Origin: Halogeometricum limi
Lineage (GTDB): Archaea; Halobacteriota; Halobacteria; Halobacteriales; Haloferacaceae
Assembly (NCBI RefSeq): GCF_900115785.1
Contig: NZ_FOYS01000005.1
Location: 310,001-374,000 of the forward strand
DNA: 64,000 bases
Direction of reading: 5' to 3'
The notes under the pieces are model-generated. The model made no database searches, was not told the DNA's origin, and saw only the letters and a program-made list of their open reading frames with translations. The first letter of the stretch is position 1; every line of letters starts with the position of its first letter. Below, piece by piece: positions 41,234 to 49,590 of this stretch. The translations under genes were made by a program, and so were the position numbers.

Positions 41234-41407
41234 ATGTACACGAAAGAGGAACTCGACGACGGCTGCGAGCCCGTAGACGCCGACGAGTGTACCGAGATGA
41301 ACCGCGCGGCCGAACTGGGGTACACGGTAGAAGCGATCTCGACGCTGTTCGAGTTCGAGAAGAAAACAGTCCAACAACACCTCCACGACGACTGCAAACA
41401 TTACTGA
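41234..41407 (+). CDS. Small HTH-like protein with Cys/His pairs
   Basis: 57 residues. AELGYTVEAISTLFEFEKKT followed by VQQHLHDDCKHY looks like a single helix-turn-helix, with Cys residues before it (DDGCEPVDADEC) and Cys-His at the end that could bind zinc. Such tiny proteins are common haloarchaeal regulators. It stands alone; the upstream region is not clearly promoter-like beyond an AT-poor TATGTATC. Confidence 0.55.
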   Translation: MYTKEELDDGCEPVDADECTEMNRAAELGYTVEAISTLFEFEKKTVQQHLHDDCKHY

Positions 41408-41785
41408 CTCGGCCCTCTATCTCGCCGTTCCGGAGGGGGAACCGAGGTTCGAGTGTACGGAAGCACCGCGGAGAGACCGCTTCTGCGGAACGTATCTTCC
41501 GTGTCGACCGACGACGCCCGACAACCTCGCGATAGCACGTTCAGCCCCGCCCTAAAGCACGGGGCTTTCTCTTCGAATCTCCGCGTAACGACTGAGTCGG
41601 CCACCGGCTTTGCGTCGCAATTGACTCTCCCTTCGCCTGTCAAGGAGGGCGAATCGACGAACGGGCTCCGTCGAAAACCTCTGAAATAGAGGGAACCCGC
41701 AAGCGAGAGACAGCGTAGCCAGCGTGCGGTACAAGCCCTCTCTGAGTGGGTGAACGAACAGTATCCGGGGAAAGCTCTCGTCGCG
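41408..41785. other. Gene-free stretch with a possible IS605/TnpB-type relic
   Basis: 378 bp. A hairpin at 41543-41566 is flanked by frames that fragment on both strands. The minus strand resembles the end of a TnpB-type element (short frame ending ESPVL just before the hairpin), but no recognisable TnpB domain survives. Otherwise nothing is seen. Confidence 0.35.
41543..41566. repeat. GC-rich hairpin, possible transposon end or terminator
   Basis: AGCCCCG and CGGGGCT, seven-base perfect arms around CCCTAAAGCA, followed by TTTCTCTTC on the plus strand. On the minus strand the GTGCTTTAG-type loop between C/G runs is like the conserved right-end structure of haloarchaeal TnpB elements. It may instead end transcription of the gene at 41234. 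Confidence 0.45.
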
Positions 41786-42106
41786 TCAGTAGAACTCCCA
41801 CTCGTCGTCGTCGCCTCCTCGCCGGACGGTGGAGTCGCCGTTCGGGCCCTCGTCACTCTCGTCGTCGTGTCCCGCGTCGCCCCGGTCTTCGTCACCCCAT
41901 GCATCCCCTCCGCTCTCCGGCCATCGGATACCGCCGCGAAGGTGCCGGTAGAGAATCGCCGCGAACGCGAGGACGAGCGAGAACAACAGGAGCGTGCCGA
42001 CGAGCGGAATCACGCCGACGAGCGCGTCGAAGAGTCCGCCGTCGACTCCCGTCTGGAGGGATGCAATCGGCGCGTGAGCGGTCGCAGCGAGGGTATCGGG
42101 AGCCAC
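41786..42106 (-). CDS. Single-helix membrane protein with acidic tail
   Basis: 106 residues. One long hydrophobic segment (about 28-52, VGVIPLVGTLLLFSLVLAFA) and a strongly acidic, Gly-rich C-terminal tail ending DDDEWEFY. It starts 6 bp after the stop of the upstream membrane protein gene, so the two are one operon. Function unknown. Confidence 0.65.
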   Translation of the reverse strand: MAPDTLAATAHAPIASLQTGVDGGLFDALVGVIPLVGTLLLFSLVLAFAAILYRHLRGGIRWPESGGDAWGDEDRGDAGHDDESDEGPNGDSTVRRGGDDDEWEFY

Positions 42107-42112
42107 GGTCGG

Positions 42113-42703
42113 TCACTCGGCGTTCGGCCGCGCTTCGCTCTCGTGGACCCACCGCCGCGTCGGACCGCCGAGACCCCACGCGGCGAGGACGACCCAACAG
42201 ACGAGTCCGACCGCGAAGGGGGCGAGAAGCCACACGGCGGCCCCGAGCGTGGCCGCCCCAACGAGTCCCGGCCACGGACTCGACAGGCCGAACGCCTCGC
42301 CCGCCCACGCGCCGACGACGGCGAAACCGTACCCGGTGAGCGAGAGGACGAACACGGCGAGAGCGGCGACCAGCACCGACGAGAAGAGCGGCGACGCCGC
42401 GCCGATTCGCGCGAGTTGACTGTACGTGTATCCGACCGCGAAGAACGCGAACCCGTACGCCAGCACGCCGTAGAGAAGCGAAAGAAGCGGACTCTCCGTC
42501 GACGCCGTCACCGCCTCGTCGAGGGTGCCCCCGAACCAGTACAGCGTCGCGCCGCCGAAGACGATGGTCGAGGCGAACGACACGCCCGCGCGAACGGTCC
42601 GCGGAGCGTCTGTCAGCGCCGCCGGGTCGACGGCCTGCATCGGTACCGACCAGCCAGAGACGGAGAGTTCGGTCACGGCGAACTCGGCGAACGGAAGCGA
42701 CAT
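42113..42703 (-). CDS. Multi-helix membrane protein, function unknown
   Basis: 196 residues from the ATG at 42703. Four to five hydrophobic segments at about 40-62, 75-97, 105-128 and 145-180; the last reads LLAPFAVGLVCWVVLAAWGL. The upstream extension of the frame is Arg-rich and rejected. First gene of a two-gene unit with the acidic single-helix protein. Confidence 0.68.
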   Translation of the reverse strand: MSLPFAEFAVTELSVSGWSVPMQAVDPAALTDAPRTVRAGVSFASTIVFGGATLYWFGGTLDEAVTASTESPLLSLLYGVLAYGFAFFAVGYTYSQLARIGAASPLFSSVLVAALAVFVLSLTGYGFAVVGAWAGEAFGLSSPWPGLVGAATLGAAVWLLAPFAVGLVCWVVLAAWGLGGPTRRWVHESEARPNAE

Positions 42704-42828
42704 GGCACTCTGTAGCACGAAGGGGGACAAAAGAGGTGGGGACGGCGTCGGACGCGAGACGCGGGTGAGACGTGGGGCCACCCGGTTCAGTTCACGAGAC
42801 GAACGGTCCAATCGCCGAGACGAGCGGT

Positions 42829-45225
42829 TCAGTCGGAACCGTTCGCCGCGTCGACGGTCCGAACGACGGCCGCGTTCTCCGCGACGTCGTGGACGCGGAC
42901 CACGTCGGCGCTTCGTTCGGCCGCCATCGCCGTCGCCGCCAGCGTCGGGACGAGTCGCGCACCCGACTCCGGCGCGACGTCCTCGAACATCGACTTGTGG
43001 GAGTGTCCGAGCATGACGGGACACGAGAGCGCGTGGAACTCGTGGAGTCTGTCGACGAGTTCGAACGACTCCGCGGCGGACTTGCCGAACCCGCACCCGG
43101 GGTCGACGAGCATCCGCTCGCGGTCGATACCCGCCCGTTCCGCGAGCAACACCCGTTCTGCGAGTTCGGTCCGCACGTCCTCGACCACGTCGTCGTACGT
43201 CGCCGTCTCACTCGGGTCGACGGGCGCGGAGAGACTGTGCATCAGCACCAGCGACGCGTCGTGGTCGGCGACGACGAACCGCATCTCGGGGTCTGAGAGT
43301 CCTGAGACGTCGTTGACGACGTCCGCTCCCGCGTCGAGAGCGGCGTCGGCGACGGTCGCCTTCCGCGTGTCTATCGAGATGGGAACGTCCAGCGACGACA
43401 GCGCTTCGATCACGGGGACGACGCGGTTCCGTTCCGTCTCCGCGGAGACGGGGTCGGCACCGGGGCGCGTGCTCTCCCCGCCGATGTCGAGAACGTCGGC
43501 ACCGGCGTCGACCATCGCTTCGGCGTGTTCGACCGCCGCGTCGAGGCGGTCGTACTCGCCGCCGTCGTGAAAGCTGTCCGGCGTGACGTTCAGGATGCCC
43601 ATCACGGCGGGGTGCGCTCCCTCGAACGGGCCGGCGGGCGGCCCGTCGAGCGCCGTCTCCAACTGTCTCGCGACGTGCGCGAGCCCCAGTCCTGACTCGC
43701 GGAGGCGGCCGACGAGAGAGCGGACGTCGGCGACCGACCCCGAGAGCACCGTCCGGACGAGTTTCTCCGGCGTCCCCTCACGAGACGTGACGCATCGCCC
43801 GCCGAGGCGTTCGAACTCGTCCGTGACGACCTCGGCTTGCTCGCCGCGAAGCAGCGTCTCGAAGACGCGCGTCTCGACCGTCTCGGGGTCGGCGTCGGCG
43901 AAGGTGCGGTCGTCGAACGCGTCCGCGGTGGCACCTCGCGGCCCGTCTTTCGGCACGACCTGTCGTATCCAGCGGTCGCGGGCCTCCGCGACGGCGTACA
44001 GCGACCCGGTGACGAGCACGAAGTCGTCGTCCGCGGCCGTGTCGACCGCGCGTTCGACCGCCTCTTGAACCGACGGCACGGCCCGCACGTCGGTCGCGTG
44101 GCCCTCGAAGGCGTCGGCGAGCGTCGCCGCGTCCTCGGCGCGGTCCAGTTTCGGGGAGGCGGTGTACGCCGTGCGGACGGCCGGGAACTCCGCTATCATC
44201 TCCTCGTACTCCTTGTCGGCCATCGCCGCGAACACGACGTGGAGGTCGTCGTACTCGTAGCGGCCGAGCAAGTCTCGGAGCGTCGCGGCGGCCCCGGGGT
44301 TGTGCGACCCGTCGAGGACGACGGTGGGGTCGCGTTCGACGATTTCGAACCGCCCGGGCCACGTCGTCTTCCTGAGACCGTCGGCGAGCGTCGTCTCGTC
44401 GACGGACGCCATCTGCCGCGCCAACGTCGCCGCGACCCCGGCGTTCGTCGCTTGGTGCTGCCCGAGCAACGAGAGCGCCGTCTCCAGCGACCAGTCCGGA
44501 CCGGTGATGGATACCTCGCTCTCGACGGGAGAGCGCATCCCGTTCTCCGCGGCGACCACGTCCGCGTCGCCGCCGGCGGGGCCGACGGTGACGACGTCCG
44601 ACACGCCGCGAATCGCCTCCAGTGCGGCCCCGTCGGTCCCCGTCACGAGCGGCGCGTTCGCGGGGGCGACCTGCGCTTTGTCGCGCGCTATCTCTTCGAC
44701 GGTGTCGCCGAGCAGCTCGGTGTGTTCGAGACTGACGCTCGTGACGGCACTCGCCACCGGGTCCACGGCGCTCGTGGCGTCGTACCGGCCGCCGATACCG
44801 ACTTCGAGTATCGCCACGTCGACGTCCTCGGTCCCGAAGTGATGAAGCGCGAGAGCGGTGATGACCTCGAAGTGCGTCGGCATGTCGTCCTCCGAGCGGA
44901 GCGTCTCCAGACAGGGAACTAGCTCCTCGAACGAGGACGCGACCGCTTCCTTCGGAATTTTCCGGCCGTTCACGCGAATCTGTTCGCGGAAGTCGTTCAG
45001 CTTCGGCGAGGTGAAAAGCCCCACGTCGAGTCCGGCGGTTCGGAGGACGCTGTCGAGCATACGGGCCGTACTTCCCTTTCCGTTCGAGCCCGCGATTTGA
45101 ACGCAGTCGGCCGACTCCTGCGGGTCGCCGAGGTGCGAGAGCATCCGTGCCGTCGTCTCCGTCCCGAGTTTCGGACGGCGCCGTTGCAGACCGTTCAGTC
45201 GGTCCGCCGCCTCGTGATAGTGCAT
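42829..45225 (-). CDS. folCP: Folylpolyglutamate synthase fused to dihydropteroate synthase
   Basis: 798 residues. Residues 1-420 are FolC (P-loop IAGSNGKGSTARMLDSV, LEVGIGGRYDATSAVDP, VVLDGSHNPGAAATLRDLL). A linker of about 100 residues follows, then FolP/DHPS from about 515 (MGILNVTPDSFHDGG, DIGGESTRPG, DVVNDVSGLSDPE, DPGCGFGKSAAES, VMLGHSHKSMF). The fusion is known from haloarchaea and couples pteroate formation with glutamate addition in folate synthesis. TATA at 45250-45258 makes the ATG at 45225 leaderless. It is divergent from fhs with 268 bp between starts, and supplies the cofactor for every C1 step in the island. Confidence 0.94.
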   Translation of the reverse strand: MHYHEAADRLNGLQRRRPKLGTETTARMLSHLGDPQESADCVQIAGSNGKGSTARMLDSVLRTAGLDVGLFTSPKLNDFREQIRVNGRKIPKEAVASSFEELVPCLETLRSEDDMPTHFEVITALALHHFGTEDVDVAILEVGIGGRYDATSAVDPVASAVTSVSLEHTELLGDTVEEIARDKAQVAPANAPLVTGTDGAALEAIRGVSDVVTVGPAGGDADVVAAENGMRSPVESEVSITGPDWSLETALSLLGQHQATNAGVAATLARQMASVDETTLADGLRKTTWPGRFEIVERDPTVVLDGSHNPGAAATLRDLLGRYEYDDLHVVFAAMADKEYEEMIAEFPAVRTAYTASPKLDRAEDAATLADAFEGHATDVRAVPSVQEAVERAVDTAADDDFVLVTGSLYAVAEARDRWIRQVVPKDGPRGATADAFDDRTFADADPETVETRVFETLLRGEQAEVVTDEFERLGGRCVTSREGTPEKLVRTVLSGSVADVRSLVGRLRESGLGLAHVARQLETALDGPPAGPFEGAHPAVMGILNVTPDSFHDGGEYDRLDAAVEHAEAMVDAGADVLDIGGESTRPGADPVSAETERNRVVPVIEALSSLDVPISIDTRKATVADAALDAGADVVNDVSGLSDPEMRFVVADHDASLVLMHSLSAPVDPSETATYDDVVEDVRTELAERVLLAERAGIDRERMLVDPGCGFGKSAAESFELVDRLHEFHALSCPVMLGHSHKSMFEDVAPESGARLVPTLAATAMAAERSADVVRVHDVAENAAVVRTVDAANGSD

Positions 45226-45249
45226 GACATATATCCTCGCTGGTCCGCC

Positions 45250-45258
45250 CATTAAGCT
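45250..45258 (-). promoter_or_regulatory. TATA box of folCP
   Basis: Minus-strand AGCTTAATG, centre 28 bp before the ATG at 45225. Confidence 0.45.
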
Positions 45259-45286
45259 GTCGGCGAAGGAGCGCCGAGCGGCCCTC

Positions 45287-45310
45287 AGAGCCCCCGATAC
45301 GCCCGTAGAG
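45287..45310. promoter_or_regulatory. Candidate shared regulatory motif, copy B, between folCP and fhs
   Basis: AGAGCCCCCGATACG at 45287-45301 followed at once by CCCGTAGAG at 45302-45310 in the folCP-fhs divergent promoter region. Both parts recur near 34015; CCCGTAGAG plus ATACG recurs at 39149. Confidence 0.35.
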
Positions 45311-45493
45311 TCCGTATCGCCGCTTCGACGTGAAGGCAGAGTGAGGAACCGAGTTCGGACGAAACTCTTCGTGTCGCTGAGTTGAATAAATGAGGGAGAG
45401 AGACGGTCGTATCGGCGCGGAGAAACACGTCGTATCCTACGGCTGGCATCTATACAAACGTTCTTACGGTATCCAGATGGACTTTCGTGTGAG

Positions 45494-47221
45494 ATGGCTT
45501 CACCCGACGACGATCAGGACTCGTTCCCGACCGACTACGAGATCGCACAGTCCACCGAGATGGAACCGATATGGGACCTTCTCGAACCGTGGGACCTCGG
45601 CAACGACGACCTGCAGTACTACGGCGAGTACAAGGCGAAGGTCGAACACCACGCGGTCGAACGCCTCCGTGAGGACGCAGAAGACAGAGAGCAGAACCTC
45701 GTTCTCGTAACCGGGATGACGCCGACGCCGTTGGGGGAAGGCAAGACCGTGACGACGGTCGGTCTCGGCCAGACGCTCAACCACATCGGCGAGGAAGCCA
45801 TGATAGCCATCCGCGAACCGTCGCTCGGACCCGTCTTCGGCGTCAAGGGCGGCGCCGCCGGCGGTGGCTACTCGCAGGTGCTCCCGATGGAGGACATCAA
45901 CCTGCACTTCACGGGTGACCTCCACGCGCTCACCTCCGCGCACAACCTCATCGCGGCGATGCTCGACGCGAAACTGTCGCAGGGCAACGAACTGAACATG
46001 GACGTAAACGAGGTATCGTGGCCCCGCGCACTCGACATGAACGACCGCGCCCTCCGAGAGACGGTCATCGGTCTCGGCGGGAAGACGGGCGGCACGCCCC
46101 GCGAGGACGGGTTCCTCCTCACCGCCGCCTCCGAGATGATGGCCGTCCTCTGTCTCGCAGAGGACCTCGGCGACCTGAAAGAACGCGTCGCGCGCGTCAT
46201 CGTCGCGTACGACGACGACGGCGAACCGGTCACCGTCGACGACATCGAAGCCACCGGCCCGGTGACGATGCTGCTTCGCGACGCCATCAAGCCGAACATC
46301 GTCCAGACCATCGAGGGGACGCCCGCGTTCGTCCACGGCGGTCCGTTCGCCAACATCGCGCACGGGACGAACTCGCTCATCGCCGACAAGGCCGCGTTCG
46401 GCATGGGAGACTACCTCGTCACCGAGGCCGGGTTCGGTTCCGACCTCGGCGCGGAGAAGTTCATGAACATCGTCTGCCGACTCGGCGACATGACGCCGAA
46501 CGCCGTCGTCCTCGTCTCCTCCGTCCGTGCGCTGAAGTACCACGGGCAGGACATGTGGCCCGCGGACTTCGACGCCATCGAGGAGTCGGGTATCGACGCC
46601 GTCGAACGCGGGTTCGAGAACCTCGACAAGCACGTCGAGAACCTCCAGAAGTTCGGCGTCCCCGTCGTCGTCGCCGTCAACCGCTTCCCGGAGGACAGCG
46701 ACGAAGAAGTACAGACCGTCCTCGACCACTGCCGCGACGACCTGGACGTTCGGGCCGCGGAGTCCACCGTCTTCGCGGAGGGGAGCGAAGGCGGCGTCGA
46801 CCTCGCAGAACGCGTCGTCGGCGCAGTCGACGAGAACGACCCCGAGGACTTCACGCATCTCTACGAGGACGAGGCCTCCATCAAAGAGAAGATAGAGACG
46901 GTCGCCACCGAGGTGTACGGCGCGGACGGCGTGAACTACACCGGGAGCGCAGAGGACGACATCGAGCGCATGGAAGAACTCGGGTTCGAGGAGTTCCCGG
47001 TCTGTCTGTCGAAGACGTTCCACTCCCTCAGCGACGACGCCAGCAAGAAGGGCGCGCCGGAGGACTGGACGCTCGAAGTGCGCGAAATCTACCCGTCCGC
47101 CGGGGCCGGGTTCCTCGTCGCCCTCACCGGCGACGTGTTGACGATGCCGGGTCTGCCCGCGGACCCCGCCGCCGCCGACATGGACATCGACGCCGACGGC
47201 AACATCTCCGGCCTGTTCTGA
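45494..47221 (+). CDS. fhs: Formate-tetrahydrofolate ligase
   Basis: 575 residues. ATP-dependent interconversion of formate plus THF and 10-formyl-THF. The P-loop is TPLGEGKTVTTVGL; other family blocks are EPSLGPVFGVKGGAAGGGY, HFTGDLHAL, GKTGGTPREDGFLLTAASE, AFVHGGPFANIAHGTNS, TEAGFGSDLGAEKF and the C-terminal PSAGAGFLVALTGDVLTMPG. In a C1-oxidising route it would run toward formate and ATP. A TATA-like TATACAAAC near 45451 precedes the ATG by about 40 bp. Fhs is not universal in haloarchaea, which makes its place here telling. Confidence 0.95.
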   Translation: MASPDDDQDSFPTDYEIAQSTEMEPIWDLLEPWDLGNDDLQYYGEYKAKVEHHAVERLREDAEDREQNLVLVTGMTPTPLGEGKTVTTVGLGQTLNHIGEEAMIAIREPSLGPVFGVKGGAAGGGYSQVLPMEDINLHFTGDLHALTSAHNLIAAMLDAKLSQGNELNMDVNEVSWPRALDMNDRALRETVIGLGGKTGGTPREDGFLLTAASEMMAVLCLAEDLGDLKERVARVIVAYDDDGEPVTVDDIEATGPVTMLLRDAIKPNIVQTIEGTPAFVHGGPFANIAHGTNSLIADKAAFGMGDYLVTEAGFGSDLGAEKFMNIVCRLGDMTPNAVVLVSSVRALKYHGQDMWPADFDAIEESGIDAVERGFENLDKHVENLQKFGVPVVVAVNRFPEDSDEEVQTVLDHCRDDLDVRAAESTVFAEGSEGGVDLAERVVGAVDENDPEDFTHLYEDEASIKEKIETVATEVYGADGVNYTGSAEDDIERMEELGFEEFPVCLSKTFHSLSDDASKKGAPEDWTLEVREIYPSAGAGFLVALTGDVLTMPGLPADPAAADMDIDADGNISGLF

Positions 47222-47345
47222 ACCGATAGAACGGACGGCCCCGTCCGACTCCGCCCTCCCGCGCGGTGCCCGTGAGGAGACGTGAGTACGGTCGTCCGGG
47301 CACGCGAACAGACCCTCTCGAAGAACCGACCACCGACCCGCCCCC

Positions 47346-48257
47346 GTGTCCCGTCTCAGAGACCTCCTCGCGTTCTGTACGCTCGCCTGTCTGTGGGGCC
47401 TGAGCGTCGCGGCCGTAGAGATAGGCTTCGCATCGTTCCCGCCGTTACTGCTGTCGGCGTTTCGCTACGACATCGCGGGAGCGTTGCTCTTGGGATACGT
47501 CGCCGCGACGAGAGACGACTGGTATCCGACCACGCGCGGCGACGCCGTCTCCATCCTCGGCGGCGGCGTCTTCTGGATCGCCGTCGGCAACGGCGTCTGG
47601 TTCGTCGGGCAAGGACTCACGTCGAGCGTGCTCTCTGGGTTGATGACGAGTCTGACGCCCATCGCGACGGCGGCCGTCTCGTGGGTCGTCCTCCTCGAAG
47701 ACCGCCTGACGGTCGTCTCGCTGTTCGGTCTGTTCGTCAGTTTCGGCGGCGCACTCCTGTTCGTGTTGCCGACCGGACCGGCGACGCTCACCGCTGCGGT
47801 CGTCGGGAAACTCCTCTTGCTCGTCGGCGTCGCGGGACTGGCGGTCGGGAGCGTCCTGATGCGCTGGGCGTCGACATCGCTCGCGAGCGTTCCGCGAACC
47901 GCTTGGGCCACGCTCGTCGGTGCGGCCTTCATCCACGTTCTCAGCGTCCTCGCGGGCGAGCAGTGGTCGGCGACGGTGACGACGACCGGTCTCGCGTCAC
48001 TGCTCTACCTCAGCGTCGGCGCGACGGTCGTCGGCTACGTCCTGTTCTTCACGCTCCTCGACCGTCACCCGGCGATAGAGGTGACGCTGGTCACCTACCT
48101 CGTCCCCGTCGTCGCCGCCGCCGCCGGATGGCTACTGTTCGGAGAAGCAATCTCTGCACGGATGGGAGCCGGGTTCGCCGTCGTCGTCGTCGGCTTCCTC
48201 CTCATGAAGCGACGAGAACTCCGCGCGGAGTTCGCGCGACTCGAGTCTCGACGCTAA
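47346..48257 (+). CDS. EamA/DMT-family transporter
   Basis: 303 residues from a GTG start. Ten hydrophobic helices in two EamA repeats: LLAFCTLACLWGLSVAAVEI and PLLLSAFRYDIAGALLLGYV in the first half, LLLVGVAGLAVGSVLMRWAS onward in the second, ending AGFAVVVVGFLLMKRREL. Drug/metabolite transporters usually export amino acids or related metabolites. The substrate is unknown; the position after fhs (125 bp gap) may be chance. Confidence 0.85.
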   Translation: MSRLRDLLAFCTLACLWGLSVAAVEIGFASFPPLLLSAFRYDIAGALLLGYVAATRDDWYPTTRGDAVSILGGGVFWIAVGNGVWFVGQGLTSSVLSGLMTSLTPIATAAVSWVVLLEDRLTVVSLFGLFVSFGGALLFVLPTGPATLTAAVVGKLLLLVGVAGLAVGSVLMRWASTSLASVPRTAWATLVGAAFIHVLSVLAGEQWSATVTTTGLASLLYLSVGATVVGYVLFFTLLDRHPAIEVTLVTYLVPVVAAAAGWLLFGEAISARMGAGFAVVVVGFLLMKRRELRAEFARLESRR

Positions 48258-48296
48258 ACCGCTACCGCAACGTGGGACAGACGGTTCGCACCGACC

Positions 48297-48677
48297 TCAC
48301 TCGGTGGACGCGATGGCCTCTATCTCGACCGCCGCGCCTTTCGGTACCGCGCCGGCCTCGACGGCGCTTCGCGCCGGCGGGTCGTTCTGGAAGAACTCGC
48401 TGTACGCCTCGTTGAACTCGTCGAAGTCGTCGATGTCGTCGAGGAAGACGGTGGTCTTCAGCACGTCGTCCAGCGAGAGATCTTCCGACTCCAGAATCGC
48501 CTCGACGTTCTTCAGACACTGTCTCGTCTGGTCTGCGACCGACTCCTCGTCGAGGAGTTCGCCGTCGGTCGTCAGCGGAAGTTGACCGGCGGTGATGAGG
48601 ACGTCGCCGTTGGTCGTCGCCTGACTGTACGCGCCGACTGCCGCGGGTGCGTCGTCGGTGCTGATGGTTCGTTTCAC
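48297..48677 (-). CDS. ridA: RidA/YjgF-family enamine deaminase
   Basis: 126 residues from a GTG at 48677. Full RidA plan: AVGAYSQATTNGDVLITAGQ, LKNVEAILESEDLSLDDVLK and PPARSAVEAGAVPKGAAVEI, with the conserved Arg that binds the carboxylate. RidA destroys 2-aminoacrylate and related enamines released by PLP dehydratases acting on serine and threonine. That matches the dehydratase at 36723 in the same island. Confidence 0.9.
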   Translation of the reverse strand: MKRTISTDDAPAAVGAYSQATTNGDVLITAGQLPLTTDGELLDEESVADQTRQCLKNVEAILESEDLSLDDVLKTTVFLDDIDDFDEFNEAYSEFFQNDPPARSAVEAGAVPKGAAVEIEAIASTE

Positions 48678-48769
48678 ACGCGGGAGTACTGCGTCGCGTT
48701 CCTTAAAATCGGGCGACGTCACCGCCGCCTCGCACGTCGTGTCGAGAGTCCGACCGGTCGTGGAGTCGG

Positions 48770-49180
48770 TCACATGTTGATGACGACGATGGCGACAACG
48801 GCGAGACCGATGCCCGCGACTTTCGTCAGCGAGAGCGGTTCGCCGAGAGCGACGATGCTGATGACCGCCGTCGTGACGAAGTACATCCCGCCGATGGTGG
48901 AGACGACCGACGCCGAACCGACGGTGACGCCGATGAACGTCGAGACGACGCCGATTGCGGCCGCGATGCCGGCTACGACCGAGAAGGCGAGGCCGCGGTT
49001 CGTGACGGTGAACGACGCGTCGGAGACGACGACGAACAGACCGGTGAGGACGGCCGCCGCGACGTACGAGACGAACGCCGCCATCTCGGGGTCGATGCTG
49101 TTCGAGGCCATGTCGCCGAAGACTATCCAGAACCCCCACGAAATCATCGTCCCGACTCCGAAGAGGATGGCCGGATTCAC
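48770..49180 (-). CDS. Half-size EamA-type membrane transporter
   Basis: 136 residues with four hydrophobic helices. ILFGVGTMISWGFWIVFGD and EPLSLTKVAGIGLAVVAIVV are EamA-like. Half-length members act as dimers. It is convergent with nothing nearby and lies upstream of ridA on the same strand with a 92 bp gap. Confidence 0.75.
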   Translation of the reverse strand: MNPAILFGVGTMISWGFWIVFGDMASNSIDPEMAAFVSYVAAAVLTGLFVVVSDASFTVTNRGLAFSVVAGIAAAIGVVSTFIGVTVGSASVVSTIGGMYFVTTAVISIVALGEPLSLTKVAGIGLAVVAIVVINM

Positions 49181-49590
49181 CGAGAGACACCTCCCGAAGA
49201 GGACTGGTACGTTCGCGCGTACGCGCCGTGCGGTCGGCCGCGAGTCGGCAGTCGATGCATCAATCGGTCGTACGGGTGGAACGGTGTTCAGTCTCTCGCA
49301 GCCTCGTCGTGTCGGCTATTTGAAACAGAGTGTTACACTGGTAGCGGTGTCAGACTTTCGTTTTGCAAAGAACTTGCCACGATAGCGCTGAATGCGGCCG
49401 TTTTCGACGACCGAGAGGGAAGGACCCGAGCCGACTTCAACGGGTGTACTATTCCGCCCGACAAGCTATGACGTGCGATACCGAGTCTGTCTGGAAGAAG
49501 GTGAGACACGGCACAGCGTCGGCCGCGGAGGCGCGTGCAGACGAGAAGTTCGACTCGGTCGACCGGTCGTGCGCCACCGTCAACCCCACC
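49181..49590. other. Intergenic region upstream of folD
   Basis: 410 bp. No supported gene. An in-frame ATG at 49468 would extend FolD by 41 residues that have no counterpart in the family. AT-richer patches occur near 49318-49335 and 49450-49466 and may hold promoters for folD and for the divergent transporter gene. Confidence 0.4.

Noticed and set aside
47346-49180. The two EamA-type transporters as parts of the betaine route
   Set aside because: EamA families carry many substrates and nothing in the sequence points to methylamines; the BCCT protein already explains uptake.
49468-49590. 41-residue N-terminal extension of FolD
   Set aside because: It is in frame with an ATG, but FolD proteins begin at the ATG at 49591 and the extension has no family counterpart.
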